Part shown: piece by piece, positions 9,989 to 18,930 of the stretch | Numbering within the stretch: the stretch's first letter is position 1 | Layout: each line of letters starts with the position of its first letter | Assembly: GCF_009834565.1 (NCBI RefSeq) | Contig: NZ_CP019428.1 | Coordinates: forward strand, 6,634,001 to 6,698,000 | DNA: 64,000 bases | DNA from: Pseudomonas sp. R76 | Lineage (GTDB): Bacteria > Pseudomonadota > Gammaproteobacteria > Pseudomonadales > Pseudomonadaceae | Reading direction: 5' to 3' | Translations under genes and position numbers: made by a program | Notes under the pieces: generated by a model | Databases searched by the model: none | What the model was told of the DNA's origin: nothing | The model's input: only the letters and a program-made list of their open reading frames with translations

Positions 9989-11326
9989 TTAACGACGCTG
10001 TCGTGCGCTGTGTTCTTCGTAGGCGCGACTGAATTCGCGACCAAACAAGTCCTGGAAGTCCTCTTGGGCTTCGCGGGAAATATTGCTGTAAAGCTCGGTG
10101 AACTGCTGCCAGTACTGGGCCTGGCGCGAGCCGTTAAACAGGCTCGACAGCCCGGCGGGCTTGCCCATGCGCTCTTCCAGCTGCGCCGGTTCAAAGCGCG
10201 TGAGCAGGTGTTTGATTGCCGCCTCCACACCGGCCATTACCGCCAACTGATGAGCGCGCAGGTCGTCGAAACTGTCGCGCACGGCGATGTCCGGCGCCAT
10301 AAACGCTTGGTTTCCATGACGAAGCAACAGCAGTAAGGCTTCGTCGGCATTCGGTGCGAATTTCAACGGGTTGTTTTCGGCAGGCTGGATCATTGTCTGC
10401 TGCATGCGGAACTCGCCCTTGAGGCTGGCGCGGGCGCGCAATACGTCGATCAGGCCTTCGACCATCAGCCGGTAGCTGCGGCCGATGCTTTCCATCTGCG
10501 CGCGCGCGTCGGCTTTGTCGAGGCGCAGTTGGTCGAGGCCGGCGCCGCGCAGGAAGGCTTGCAAGAGGTCGGGCTGTTGGCTGTCGGCCACGGGGGGCAC
10601 GGGCTCGACCACCGGTGGCGGCTGGACGACGGGCGGCGCAGCCGGCGGTGCGACGGGTGTCGGAATGCTGACAACGGGCGCAGGCGTGTCGGCAAACAGG
10701 TCCCAGTCTTCAGGAATGACTGAGCCCGACACCACCGGCTTCTCGACTACGGGCACGGCGACCGGGGTTGGCGGGCGGAAGTCGTGCTGCTCGGAGGGCA
10801 CGTGGTCTGCCACGGTCGGTGGTGGCACGGCTGTCGGCGTGAGGAAGTCGAACAGGTCGGGCAGCGTGTCCATCGACGAAGCACCCTGAAACTGCGGCGC
10901 GATCACCGGCACTGGCGCTGGCGTGTTCGCCACTGCGCCCATCAGCGCTTCAAAACTGTTCGGCGAATCACCGGTAAACGGCTGGCTATCAACGGCTTGC
11001 ACGTTGAAGTCGATGCGCGCCTGGATTTCGTAATCGCCGATGCGGATCAGCTCGCCATCTTGCAGCAGCTCGCTGTTGCCTCGGCGCATACGAATGCCGG
11101 CGTTAACCAGTTCCACGCCGTTGGTGCTGTTATCGGTTAAATAATAACGGCCATCTTTGTATTGAATAACACAGTGTTGCGAGGAAACCAGGCGCTCCGG
11201 ATCAGGCAACACCCAGTCATTATCCGAGCTGCGGCCGATAGCCATCGAGCCCTGATTCATGGACTTTTCGGGGCACTGCCCAGGGGTAATCTTGTGATAA
11301 CTAGTGATAGTCAAACACAGCGACAT
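9989..11326 (-). CDS. fha: T6SS FHA-domain protein Fha/TagH
   Basis: 445 residues from the ATG at 11326, chosen over a longer open frame because a strong Shine-Dalgarno (AGGAGG) sits 6 nt upstream. The N-terminal FHA domain (residues ~20-95) shows IGRSSDNDW, SSQH and TDNSTNGV, the phosphothreonine-binding elements. A long Pro/Val-rich linker (residues ~140-265) leads to a conserved C-terminal ImpI/VasC-type domain. In H1-type systems this protein is the substrate of PpkA and PppA. It is the first gene of the minus-strand arm, divergent from tssA. Confidence 0.93.
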   Translation of the reverse strand: MSLCLTITSYHKITPGQCPEKSMNQGSMAIGRSSDNDWVLPDPERLVSSQHCVIQYKDGRYYLTDNSTNGVELVNAGIRMRRGNSELLQDGELIRIGDYEIQARIDFNVQAVDSQPFTGDSPNSFEALMGAVANTPAPVPVIAPQFQGASSMDTLPDLFDFLTPTAVPPPTVADHVPSEQHDFRPPTPVAVPVVEKPVVSGSVIPEDWDLFADTPAPVVSIPTPVAPPAAPPVVQPPPVVEPVPPVADSQQPDLLQAFLRGAGLDQLRLDKADARAQMESIGRSYRLMVEGLIDVLRARASLKGEFRMQQTMIQPAENNPLKFAPNADEALLLLLRHGNQAFMAPDIAVRDSFDDLRAHQLAVMAGVEAAIKHLLTRFEPAQLEERMGKPAGLSSLFNGSRQAQYWQQFTELYSNISREAQEDFQDLFGREFSRAYEEHSARQRR

Positions 11327-11719
11327 CTTGCCTCCTTGCTGATACTTCGCGCGCAGTCGAGTCCCGGGACGACGGTTCCCGAGAGATCCCCACCAGGTCG
11401 TGCAATCGACCTTCACAACCTGTTTTTGTCAGCATGATCGCTGATCTTAACGGGGCTCCATGACAAAAATCCTGTCCCGGTGCGCCACTCGACCCACCAG
11501 TCGCGCAGGTTGTTAAGCACCGCACATCTGTCACAGAGGGCGAATAGCTTACCTTGACAACGCGTAACTACTACACCAAAAATGCACAACTTCTTGAACA
11601 TCAGTGATGGCGCATTAGTGGCACTCTGACTATATGACCAAGAAAACATGCAAAGTTCATTGCGCAACTAATGCATGCATTGCCCGGTATCTAACGGGCG
11701 GATAGGGAGATCAAATCAA
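11327..11719. promoter_or_regulatory. Divergent fha/tssA regulatory region
   Basis: A 393-nt gene-free region between the two T6SS arms that must hold both promoters. A TTGACA -35-like box lies at 11554-11559 on the plus strand, without a convincing -10 at ideal spacing. A 12-bp palindrome AATGCATGCATT lies near 11669-11680. A small hairpin GCCCG/CGGGC at 11682-11699 sits just upstream of the tssA ribosome site. No confident sigma-54 (-24/-12) element was found. Confidence 0.5.
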
Positions 11720-12739
11720 GTGGATGTGCCGTTGCTGCTCGCCGCCGTTTCCGCGACTTCGCCGTGTGGCGAAGATATGGAATATGACGCGCAATTTCTC
11801 CAATTGGAGCGTGACGCCAAAGGCCAACCCGAGCGCAGCATGGGCGACTCGATCTTGCCCGCTGAACCGCCGGAATGGCGCAGCATCCAGCAGCAGAGCC
11901 TCGACCTGTTGCAGCGCAGCAAAGACCTGCGCATCACCCATTTCCTGTTGCAAAGCTCCCTCGCCCTGCAAGGCGTGGCCGGGCTGGCCGAAGTTCTGAC
12001 GCTGATCAACGCGCTGCTGCGCGAATACTGGGCCGACCTGCACCCGCGCCTGGATGCCGACGACGATAACGACCCTACCGTACGCATCAATGCCCTGTCC
12101 GGCCTGACCAGCGACGCGACCATTCGCCTGCTGCGCGAAAGTATTCTTACGCGCTCGCGCACGTTCGGGCCGGTGAGCCTGCGCGCCGCGCTGAACGCCA
12201 GCGGCTTGATGAGTTTCCCCGATGAACAGCTCGGCGCCCAGCAACTCAACGCCGCGTTCCTCGACAGCGACCCCGAACAACTGCAAGCCACCCGCGACGC
12301 CTTGAGCGCCGCGCGTGCCGCCTGCGAAGCCATCGAACAACAGGTCAGCGACCAGGTCGGCTCGGCCCAGGGCGTGGACCTCAGCCTGTTGAAGCAACCG
12401 CTCAAGCAGGCGCTGCAAGTCCTCAACCAATGCGTACCGAACAGCGATACCAGCAGCGAGCCCGAGGCCGTCAGTGACGACAATGCCCCCTCGGTTGAAT
12501 ACGCTGCTGCCCCCGCCGCACCACGCCCGACGGGCGACATCGCCAGCCGCGATGACGTGCTGCGCAGCCTCGACAAGATCCTTGCGTACTACACCCGGCA
12601 CGAGCCTTCGAGCCCGCTGCCGGTGCTGTTGAACCGGGCGAAGAATCTGGTGCACGCCGACTTCGCGGCCATCGTGCGCAATCTGATTCCCGACGGCATG
12701 TCCCAATTTGAAAACCTGCGCGGCCCGGACGACGAGTAA
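11720..12739 (+). CDS. tssA: T6SS cap/baseplate assembly protein TssA (ImpA)
   Basis: 339 residues from GTG 11720 (VDVPLLLAAVSATSPCGEDMEYD). The frame is open from 11675, but AGGGAGA at 11704-11710 supports the downstream start, and the ImpA_N signature (SPCGEDxEYD, EPPEWRSIQQ) begins right after it. TssA helps assemble the baseplate and then caps the distal end during sheath polymerisation. The C-terminus (IASRDDVLRSLDKILAYYTRHEPSSPLPVLLNRAK) is the short, non-VasJ form found in H1-type systems. First gene of the plus-strand arm. Confidence 0.94.
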   Translation: MDVPLLLAAVSATSPCGEDMEYDAQFLQLERDAKGQPERSMGDSILPAEPPEWRSIQQQSLDLLQRSKDLRITHFLLQSSLALQGVAGLAEVLTLINALLREYWADLHPRLDADDDNDPTVRINALSGLTSDATIRLLRESILTRSRTFGPVSLRAALNASGLMSFPDEQLGAQQLNAAFLDSDPEQLQATRDALSAARAACEAIEQQVSDQVGSAQGVDLSLLKQPLKQALQVLNQCVPNSDTSSEPEAVSDDNAPSVEYAAAPAAPRPTGDIASRDDVLRSLDKILAYYTRHEPSSPLPVLLNRAKNLVHADFAAIVRNLIPDGMSQFENLRGPDDE

Positions 12740-12793
12740 GCCGCCGGACTGTGCAGTAACAACACCGTCGCTCAAGCGACCAGGAGCAGCAAC

Positions 12794-13300
12794 GTGGCGA
12801 AGCAAAGTTCTCAGAAATTCATCGCGCGCAACCGTGCGCCTCGAGTGCAGATCGAGTACGACGTCGAGCTTTACGGCGCCGAGAAAAAGGTCCAGCTGCC
12901 CTTCGTGATGGGTGTGATGGCCGACCTCGCCGGTAAGCCTGCCGAGCCTCTGGCGCCCGTGGCCGACCGCAAGTTCCTTGAAGTGGACGTCGACAACTTC
13001 GACTCGCGCCTCAAGGCCATGCAGCCGCGCGTGGCATTCCACGTACCGAACGAGCTGACCGGCGAAGGCAACCTGAGCCTGGACATCACCTTCGAAAGCA
13101 TGGACGACTTCAGCCCGGCCGCCGTGGCCCGCAAGGTCGACTCGCTGAACCAGCTGCTCGAAGCCCGCACCCAGCTGGCCAACCTGCTGACCTACATGGA
13201 CGGCAAGACCGGCGCTGAAGAAATCATCATGAAAGCGATCAAGGACCCGGCACTGCTGCAGGCCCTTGCGAGCGCGCCGAAGCCTGCTGGGGATCAATAA
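12794..13300 (+). CDS. tssB: T6SS contractile sheath small subunit TssB (VipA)
   Basis: 168 residues with a GTG start (12794) preceded by CAGGAG at 12781. The sequence SSQKFIARNRAPRVQIEYDVELYG and the later FESMDDFSPAAVARKV are strongly like P. aeruginosa TssB1 as I remember it. TssB pairs with TssC to form the contractile sheath around the Hcp tube. The gene ends 2 nt before tssC, implying coupled translation. In P. aeruginosa TssB1 also binds TagJ, which is absent from this cluster. Confidence 0.97.
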   Translation: MAKQSSQKFIARNRAPRVQIEYDVELYGAEKKVQLPFVMGVMADLAGKPAEPLAPVADRKFLEVDVDNFDSRLKAMQPRVAFHVPNELTGEGNLSLDITFESMDDFSPAAVARKVDSLNQLLEARTQLANLLTYMDGKTGAEEIIMKAIKDPALLQALASAPKPAGDQ

Positions 13301-13302
13301 TC

Positions 13303-14799
13303 ATGACCGACAATACCGCCCGCGAAGGCGCACAGAACCTGGGTGCCACCCAAGAAGCCAGCGAGTTCGCGAACCTGCTGCTGCAAGAATTCAAACCCAA
13401 GACCGAGCGTGCCCGCGAAGCCGTGGAAACCGCCGTGCGCACCCTGGCCGAACAGGCTCTGGCACAGACGGATCTGGTCTCGAATGACGCGATCAAGTCG
13501 ATTGAATCGATCATCGCCGCCATCGACGCCAAGCTCACCGCCCAGGTTAACCAGATCATCCATCACCAGGATTTCCAACAGTTGGAAAGCGCCTGGCGTG
13601 GCCTGCACTACCTGGTCAACAACACCGAGAGCGATGAGCAGCTGAAGATTCGCGTGCTCAACATCTCCAAGCCGGACCTGCACAAGACCCTGAAGAAATT
13701 CAAGGGCACCGCGTGGGACCAGAGCCCGATCTTCAAGAAGATGTACGAAGAAGAATACGGCCAGTTCGGCGGCGAACCGTACGGCTGCCTGGTCGGCGAT
13801 TACTACTTCGACCAGTCGCCACCCGACGTGGAGCTGCTGGGCGAGCTGTCGAAAGTCTGCGCCGCCATGCACTCCCCGTTCATCGCTGCGGCCTCGCCGA
13901 CCGTGATGGGCATGGGCTCGTGGCAGGAACTGTCGAACCCGCGCGACCTGACCAAGATCTTCACTACCCCGGAATACGCCGGCTGGCGTTCGCTGCGTGA
14001 ATCGGAAGACTCGCGCTACATCGGCCTGACCATGCCGCGCTTCCTGGCGCGCCTGCCGTATGGCGCCAAGACTGACCCGGTGGAAGCCTTCGCCTTCGAA
14101 GAAAACACCGACGGCGCCGACAGCTCCAAGTACACCTGGGCCAACGCCGCGTACGCGATGGCGGTGAACATCAACCGTTCGTTCAAACACTACGGCTGGT
14201 GCTCGCGCATCCGTGGCGTGGAATCCGGCGGTGAAGTGGAAAACCTGCCTGCCCACACGTTCCCGACCGATGACGGCGGCGTGGACATGAAGTGCCCGAC
14301 CGAAATCGCCATCAGCGACCGCCGTGAAGCGGAGCTGGCGAAAAACGGTTTCATGCCGCTGCTGCACAAGAAAAACACCGACTTCGCGGCCTTCATCGGC
14401 GCCCAGTCGTTGCAGAAACCGGCCGAATACGACGACCCGGACGCCACCGCCAACGCCAACCTGGCCGCGCGCCTGCCGTACCTGTTCGCCACCTGCCGTT
14501 TCGCGCATTACTTGAAGTGCATCGTGCGCGACAAGATCGGTTCCTTCAAAGAGAAGGACGAGATGCAGCGCTGGTTGCAGGACTGGATCCTCAACTACGT
14601 CGACGGCGACCCGGCGTACTCCACCGAAACCACCAAGGCCCAGCACCCGTTGGCGGCTGCCGAAGTGATCGTGGAAGACGTCGAAGGCAACCCGGGTTAC
14701 TACAACTCCAAGTTCTACCTGCGCCCGCACTATCAGCTCGAAGGGCTGACCGTGTCGCTGCGCCTGGTATCGAAGCTGCCTTCGGCGAAAAGCGCATAA
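13303..14799 (+). CDS. tssC: T6SS contractile sheath large subunit TssC (VipB)
   Basis: 498 residues, the usual length. Conserved stretches include FQQLESAWRGLHYLV, EEYGQFGGEPYG, SPFIAAASP and a C-terminal NPGYYNSKFYLRPHYQLEGL. TssC forms the outer layer of the sheath, and after contraction its N-terminal helix is the usual ClpV recognition site. It is followed by a REP doublet and then hcp. Confidence 0.98.
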   Translation: MTDNTAREGAQNLGATQEASEFANLLLQEFKPKTERAREAVETAVRTLAEQALAQTDLVSNDAIKSIESIIAAIDAKLTAQVNQIIHHQDFQQLESAWRGLHYLVNNTESDEQLKIRVLNISKPDLHKTLKKFKGTAWDQSPIFKKMYEEEYGQFGGEPYGCLVGDYYFDQSPPDVELLGELSKVCAAMHSPFIAAASPTVMGMGSWQELSNPRDLTKIFTTPEYAGWRSLRESEDSRYIGLTMPRFLARLPYGAKTDPVEAFAFEENTDGADSSKYTWANAAYAMAVNINRSFKHYGWCSRIRGVESGGEVENLPAHTFPTDDGGVDMKCPTEIAISDRREAELAKNGFMPLLHKKNTDFAAFIGAQSLQKPAEYDDPDATANANLAARLPYLFATCRFAHYLKCIVRDKIGSFKEKDEMQRWLQDWILNYVDGDPAYSTETTKAQHPLAAAEVIVEDVEGNPGYYNSKFYLRPHYQLEGLTVSLRLVSKLPSAKSA

Positions 14800-14820
14800 C
14801 CACGAATGAGCCGGCTCTTC

Positions 14821-14908
14821 TGTGGGAGCCGGGCTTGCCCGCGATGCAGGCGGCGCGGTCTGCCAGTCAGACCGCGGTGATGCAATCGCAGGCAAGCCAG
14901 CTCCCACA
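14821..14908. repeat. REP doublet (REPIN-like)
   Basis: Inverted pair: TGTGGGAGCCGGGCTTGCCC on the left and GGCAAGCCAGCTCCCACA on the right, separated by ~50 nt that also contain imperfect inverted repeats. It lies between tssC and hcp, where such elements can modulate the relative mRNA stability of a highly expressed downstream gene. Confidence 0.88.
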
Positions 14909-14969
14909 GAACAGCATTGCCCATTGGGCTTAAACAAATATCGTGGCTGAGTCCACACAGGGAGAAAAC

Positions 14970-15458
14970 ATGGCTGTTGATATTTTCATCAAGATCGGCG
15001 ACATCAAGGGCGAGTCCATGGACAAGGCCCACAAGGACGAAATCGACGTGCTGAACTGGAGCTGGGGCATGGCTCAGTCCGGCAACATGCACGTTGGCGG
15101 TGGTGGCGGCGCGGGCAAGGTGAATATCCAGGACCTGTCGCTGACCAAGTACGTCGACAAAGCCTCGCCGAACCTGATGATGCACTGCGCCAGCGGCAAG
15201 CACATCGACAAGGTCAAGCTGACCGTGCGCAAGGCCGGTGGCGAAAGCCAGGTCGAGTACATGGTGATCAACCTGGAAGAAGTGCTGGTCACATCCCTGA
15301 GCACCGGCGGCTCGGGCACCGATGATCGCCTGACCGAAAACGTCACCCTGAACTTTGCCCAAGTGATGGTCGACTACCAGCCGCAGAAAGCCGACGGCAC
15401 CAAAGACGGCGGCGCGATCAAGTTTGGCTGGAACATCCGTTCCAACACCAAGCGCTGA
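14970..15458 (+). CDS. hcp: T6SS tube protein Hcp
   Basis: 162 residues from ATG 14970 (Shine-Dalgarno GGAGAAA at 14961); the upstream in-frame start at 14943 is rejected. MAVDIFIKIGDIKGES, the Gly-rich loop GGGGGAGKV and the C-terminal KFGWNIR are diagnostic. Length and sequence closely resemble P. aeruginosa Hcp1 as I recall it. Hcp forms hexameric rings stacked into the expelled inner tube and can chaperone small effectors. The REP doublet upstream sets it slightly apart from tssC. Confidence 0.98.
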   Translation: MAVDIFIKIGDIKGESMDKAHKDEIDVLNWSWGMAQSGNMHVGGGGGAGKVNIQDLSLTKYVDKASPNLMMHCASGKHIDKVKLTVRKAGGESQVEYMVINLEEVLVTSLSTGGSGTDDRLTENVTLNFAQVMVDYQPQKADGTKDGGAIKFGWNIRSNTKR

Positions 15459-15551
15459 TAAACCCGGTGGCCGTGGCTCTCCGCCACGGCCCCAGGTATC
15501 TGCCCCTCGCAAAAACAGTCCCTCTCACAACCCGTCCGTGGAGCTGCTTTG

Positions 15552-16067
15552 GTGGTAACTGAAATCGCTTCCCGCGACCGTCTGCAACCGTCCCTGTTGG
15601 ACCGGTTGACCGACGACGACCCAACCAACCCCAAGGAAAGCGCCGACAAACGCGTGCTGTCCCTGACCCAATTGAAAGCCTCGGTTCTGCGCGACCTGGC
15701 GTGGCTGCTCAACACCACGTCGTTGCTGGATGCCGATGCCACGCTGCACACCCCGGCCGGTACGTCGGTGGTCAATTACGGCCTGCCGGCACTCGCGGGC
15801 AACAGTGTTTCCAGTGTCGATATCAAGGCGCTGGAAGCGTTGATCTACCAGGCCATCGCCACCTTTGAGCCACGCATTTTGCGCCACACCTTGCGCGTCA
15901 AAGCCCGCGTCGGCCACGGCGAGATGAACCACAACGCGCTGAGTTTCGAGATTGAGGGCGACCTGTGGGCGCAGCCGGTGCCGTTGCGCCTGTTGCTGCA
16001 AACCGACCTCGACCTGGAATCCGGCCACGTACGCGTGGTAAATGCCGACCAGCGGAGGCGCCCATGA
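15552..16067 (+). CDS. tssE: T6SS baseplate protein TssE (gp25-like)
   Basis: 171 residues from GTG 15552, chosen over TTG 15549 because GGAG at 15540-15543 is then ideally spaced. The region [18 protein letters not shown] and the later [14 protein letters not shown] are typical of gp25-like lysozyme-fold baseplate proteins, which nucleate sheath assembly. The gene directly follows hcp; in P. aeruginosa HSI-I tagJ sits between them. The stop overlaps the tssF start (ATGA). Confidence 0.94.
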   Translation: MVTEIASRDRLQPSLLDRLTDDDPTNPKESADKRVLSLTQLKASVLRDLAWLLNTTSLLDADATLHTPAGTSVVNYGLPALAGNSVSSVDIKALEALIYQAIATFEPRILRHTLRVKARVGHGEMNHNALSFEIEGDLWAQPVPLRLLLQTDLDLESGHVRVVNADQRRRP

Positions 16068-17923
16068 ACCCGCGCCTGCTGGAGCTGTACAACCAGGAAC
16101 TGCACCACGTGCGCGAAAGCGCTGCCGAGTTCGCCAAGGAATACCCGAAGATCGCCAGTCGGCTGACTTTGTCCGGCATGGACTGCGCCGACCCGTATGT
16201 CGAACGCTTGCTCGAAGGTTTTGCCTACCTGACTGCCCGCGTCCAGCTCAAGCTCGACGCCGAGTACCCGACCTTCACCCACAACCTGCTGGAAATTGCC
16301 TACCCGCACTACCTGGCGCCGACGCCGTCGATGACCGTGGTGCAATTGCAGACCGACCCCGACGAAGGCTCACTGGCCAGCGGTTTTGCGCTGCCGCGCG
16401 ACACCGTGTTGCGCGCCGCCCTGGGCCGCGAAACCCAAACCTGCTGCGAGTACCGCACCGCGCACCCGGTGACGCTGTGGCCGTTGCAGGTCAGTGGCGC
16501 CGAGTACTTCGGCAACCCCGCCGCCGTGCTCGGGCGCCTGGCCGCCAGCGAGCCGAAAGCCAAGGCCGGTTTGCGCCTGACCTTGCGCACCGGCGCCGAA
16601 TTGCCGTTCAACAGCCTCGACCTCGACAGCCTGCCGCTGTACCTCAGCGGCGCCGACGAGCAGCCGTTCCGTCTTTACGAACAATTGCTCGGCAATGCCT
16701 GCGCGGTGTTTGCACGCAAGCCCGGTGGCGATTGGGTCGAGCGCCTGCCGCAAGACGCGTTGCGCTCACGCGGTTTTGACGACGCCGACGCCGCCATGCC
16801 GGTGGTGGCCCGCGCGTTTCAGGGCTATCGGCTGTTGCAGGAATACTTCGCCCTGCCCCACCGTTTCCTGTTCGTCGAATTCGCCGAACTGAGCCGCGCG
16901 GTCAAACGCTGCGACGGCCAGGAGCTGGAACTGATCGTGCTGTTCGACCGCCATGAGCCGAGCCTGGAAGGCAGCGTCGGTGCGGCGCAATTCATGCCGT
17001 TCTGCACGCCGGCGATCAACCTGTTCCCCAAACGCGTGGACCGTATTCATTTGTCTGACCGCGTCAACGAACACCACGTGATTGCCGACCGCACGCGGCC
17101 GATGGATTTCGAGATTCATTCGCTGAACGGCATCACCGGCCATGGCACCGGGCCGGAGCAGCCGTTCCTGCCGTTCTACGCGGTGCGTGATCCGTCGCGC
17201 TATGGCCGCGATCAGGCTTACTACACACTGCGCCGCGAGCCGCGCGTGTTGTCCAGCGACCAGCGCCGCAACGGCCCTCGCTCTACGTACGTGGGCAGCG
17301 AAACCTTTGTCAGCCTGGTCGACAGCCAGCAAGCACCCTACCGCCATGACCTGCGCCAACTCGGCGTGACCGCGCTGTGCACCAATCGCGATCTGCCGTT
17401 GTTCATGAGCGTGGGCAACGGCAAGACTGACTTTACGTTGGCCGACAGCGCGCCGGTGTTGTCGGTGCGCTGCGTCGCCGGGCCGAGCCGCCCGCGCGCC
17501 AGCCATGCCCACGATGCCAAGGCCTGGCGCCTGATCAGCCAGTTGTCGCTCAATTACCTGTCGCTGAGCGAACAAGGCCAGGGCGCCGGCGCCTTGCGTG
17601 AACTGCTGCGCCTGTACGGCGACAGCAACGACGCGGCGCTGCAATTGCAGATCGAAGGCCTGCGCGAAGTCAGCAGCAAAGCCGTGACCCGGCGCCTGCC
17701 GATGCCCGGCCCGATCGTGTTTGGCCGTGGTTTGGAAATTACCCTGGAATTCGATGAAAACGCGTTTCGTGGCACCGGCGTGTTTCTGCTCGGTGCGGTG
17801 CTGGAACGCTTCCTGGCACGTTATGTGTCGATCAACAGCTTTACCGAGACGGTGATCCGTACCACCGAACGCGGCGAGATCATGCGATGGAAAGCCAAGC
17901 CCGGGCGGCGTCCGACCCTGTGA
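16064..17923 (+). CDS. tssF: T6SS baseplate protein TssF
   Basis: 619 residues from ATG 16064, preceded by GGAGG at 16054; the longer open frame from 15965 overlaps tssE and is not used. [32 protein letters not shown] and [14 protein letters not shown] are TssF/VasA signatures. TssF with TssG and TssE forms the wedge of the T6SS baseplate. The 3' end overlaps tssG by 37 nt. Confidence 0.97.
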   Translation: MNPRLLELYNQELHHVRESAAEFAKEYPKIASRLTLSGMDCADPYVERLLEGFAYLTARVQLKLDAEYPTFTHNLLEIAYPHYLAPTPSMTVVQLQTDPDEGSLASGFALPRDTVLRAALGRETQTCCEYRTAHPVTLWPLQVSGAEYFGNPAAVLGRLAASEPKAKAGLRLTLRTGAELPFNSLDLDSLPLYLSGADEQPFRLYEQLLGNACAVFARKPGGDWVERLPQDALRSRGFDDADAAMPVVARAFQGYRLLQEYFALPHRFLFVEFAELSRAVKRCDGQELELIVLFDRHEPSLEGSVGAAQFMPFCTPAINLFPKRVDRIHLSDRVNEHHVIADRTRPMDFEIHSLNGITGHGTGPEQPFLPFYAVRDPSRYGRDQAYYTLRREPRVLSSDQRRNGPRSTYVGSETFVSLVDSQQAPYRHDLRQLGVTALCTNRDLPLFMSVGNGKTDFTLADSAPVLSVRCVAGPSRPRASHAHDAKAWRLISQLSLNYLSLSEQGQGAGALRELLRLYGDSNDAALQLQIEGLREVSSKAVTRRLPMPGPIVFGRGLEITLEFDENAFRGTGVFLLGAVLERFLARYVSINSFTETVIRTTERGEIMRWKAKPGRRPTL

Positions 17924-18930
17924 ACACACTGGATGCGATGCATCAGGAGCCCTGGGAATACGATTTCTTCCAGGCACTGCGGCGTATCGAGTGCGAATCG
18001 CCGGAACTGCCGCGCCTGGGCCATTCCCTGCGCCTGGCGGATGACCCGCTGCGCCTGGGGCAACAGGCGGATTGCACCTTCGCTCCGGCGACCCTGGCTT
18101 CGGTCGACCCCGGCGGCGACGGCAAGCCCGCGCGCCTGGAGCAGTTTTTCTTCGGCCTCGGCGGCCCCAACGGCCCGTTGCCGCTGCACATCACCGAGTA
18201 CGTGCGCGAGCGTCAGCGCAACAACGCCGACAGCACCAGCAAACAGTTTTTGGATGTGTTCCACCATCGGCTGCTTAGCCTGTTTTACCGGGCCTGGGCC
18301 GAGGCGCGGCCGACAGTCAGCCACGACCGCCCGGACGATGATTACTGGTCCGCACGCCTGGCGGCGCTGAGTGGCCGGGGCATGCCGAGCCTGCTCAATC
18401 AGGGGTTGATTCCCGACACGGCGAAGCTGCATTACAGCGGCCACCTGTCGGCGCAAACCCGCTACCCGGACGGCTTGAAGGCGATTCTCAGCGAGTACTT
18501 CGGCCTGCCGGTGGAGATCGAAGAATACGTCGGCCAATGGCTGGAGCTGCCAGAGCGCAGCCGCGTAAGCGTCAGCGCCAACAGGCTGGGCGTGGACTTT
18601 TGCCTGGGCAGCCATGTGTGGGACCGCCAGCATAAATTCCGCATCCGCCTCGGCCCGCTCACGCTCGATGACTACATGGGCATGTTGCCCGGCAGCCAGC
18701 CGTTCAACGAGCTGGTGGCGTGGGTGGCCGAGTACCTGGGCCATGAATTGGACTGGGACCTGAACCTGGTTTTGCAACAACCCGAAGTACCGGCGCTGCA
18801 ACTCAATGGCCAGTTCCGCCTGGGCTTCAACACCTGGCTCGGCCAACCTGCGCACGACGCCAACGACCTAATCCTGGCCCGGCATTACGCCGATCACGCC
18901 ACCACCTCAAGGAATCCAGAGCATGGGTGA
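17887..18930 (+). CDS. tssG: T6SS baseplate protein TssG
   Basis: 347 residues. The N-terminal region PWEYDFFQALRRIE, then LRLADDPLRLGQ and FFGLGGPNGPLPLHITEYVRER, are characteristic of TssG/VasB. The start at 17887 lies within the end of tssF and the stop overlaps clpV by 8 nt. This tight packing is usual for tssF-tssG-clpV operons. TssG bridges TssF and TssK in the baseplate. Confidence 0.96.
   Translation: MESQARAASDPVNTLDAMHQEPWEYDFFQALRRIECESPELPRLGHSLRLADDPLRLGQQADCTFAPATLASVDPGGDGKPARLEQFFFGLGGPNGPLPLHITEYVRERQRNNADSTSKQFLDVFHHRLLSLFYRAWAEARPTVSHDRPDDDYWSARLAALSGRGMPSLLNQGLIPDTAKLHYSGHLSAQTRYPDGLKAILSEYFGLPVEIEEYVGQWLELPERSRVSVSANRLGVDFCLGSHVWDRQHKFRIRLGPLTLDDYMGMLPGSQPFNELVAWVAEYLGHELDWDLNLVLQQPEVPALQLNGQFRLGFNTWLGQPAHDANDLILARHYADHATTSRNPEHG

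Noticed and set aside
11327..11719. Sigma-54 promoter for the T6SS arms
   Set aside because: TGGCAC occurs near 11624, but no GC doublet at proper -12 spacing follows.
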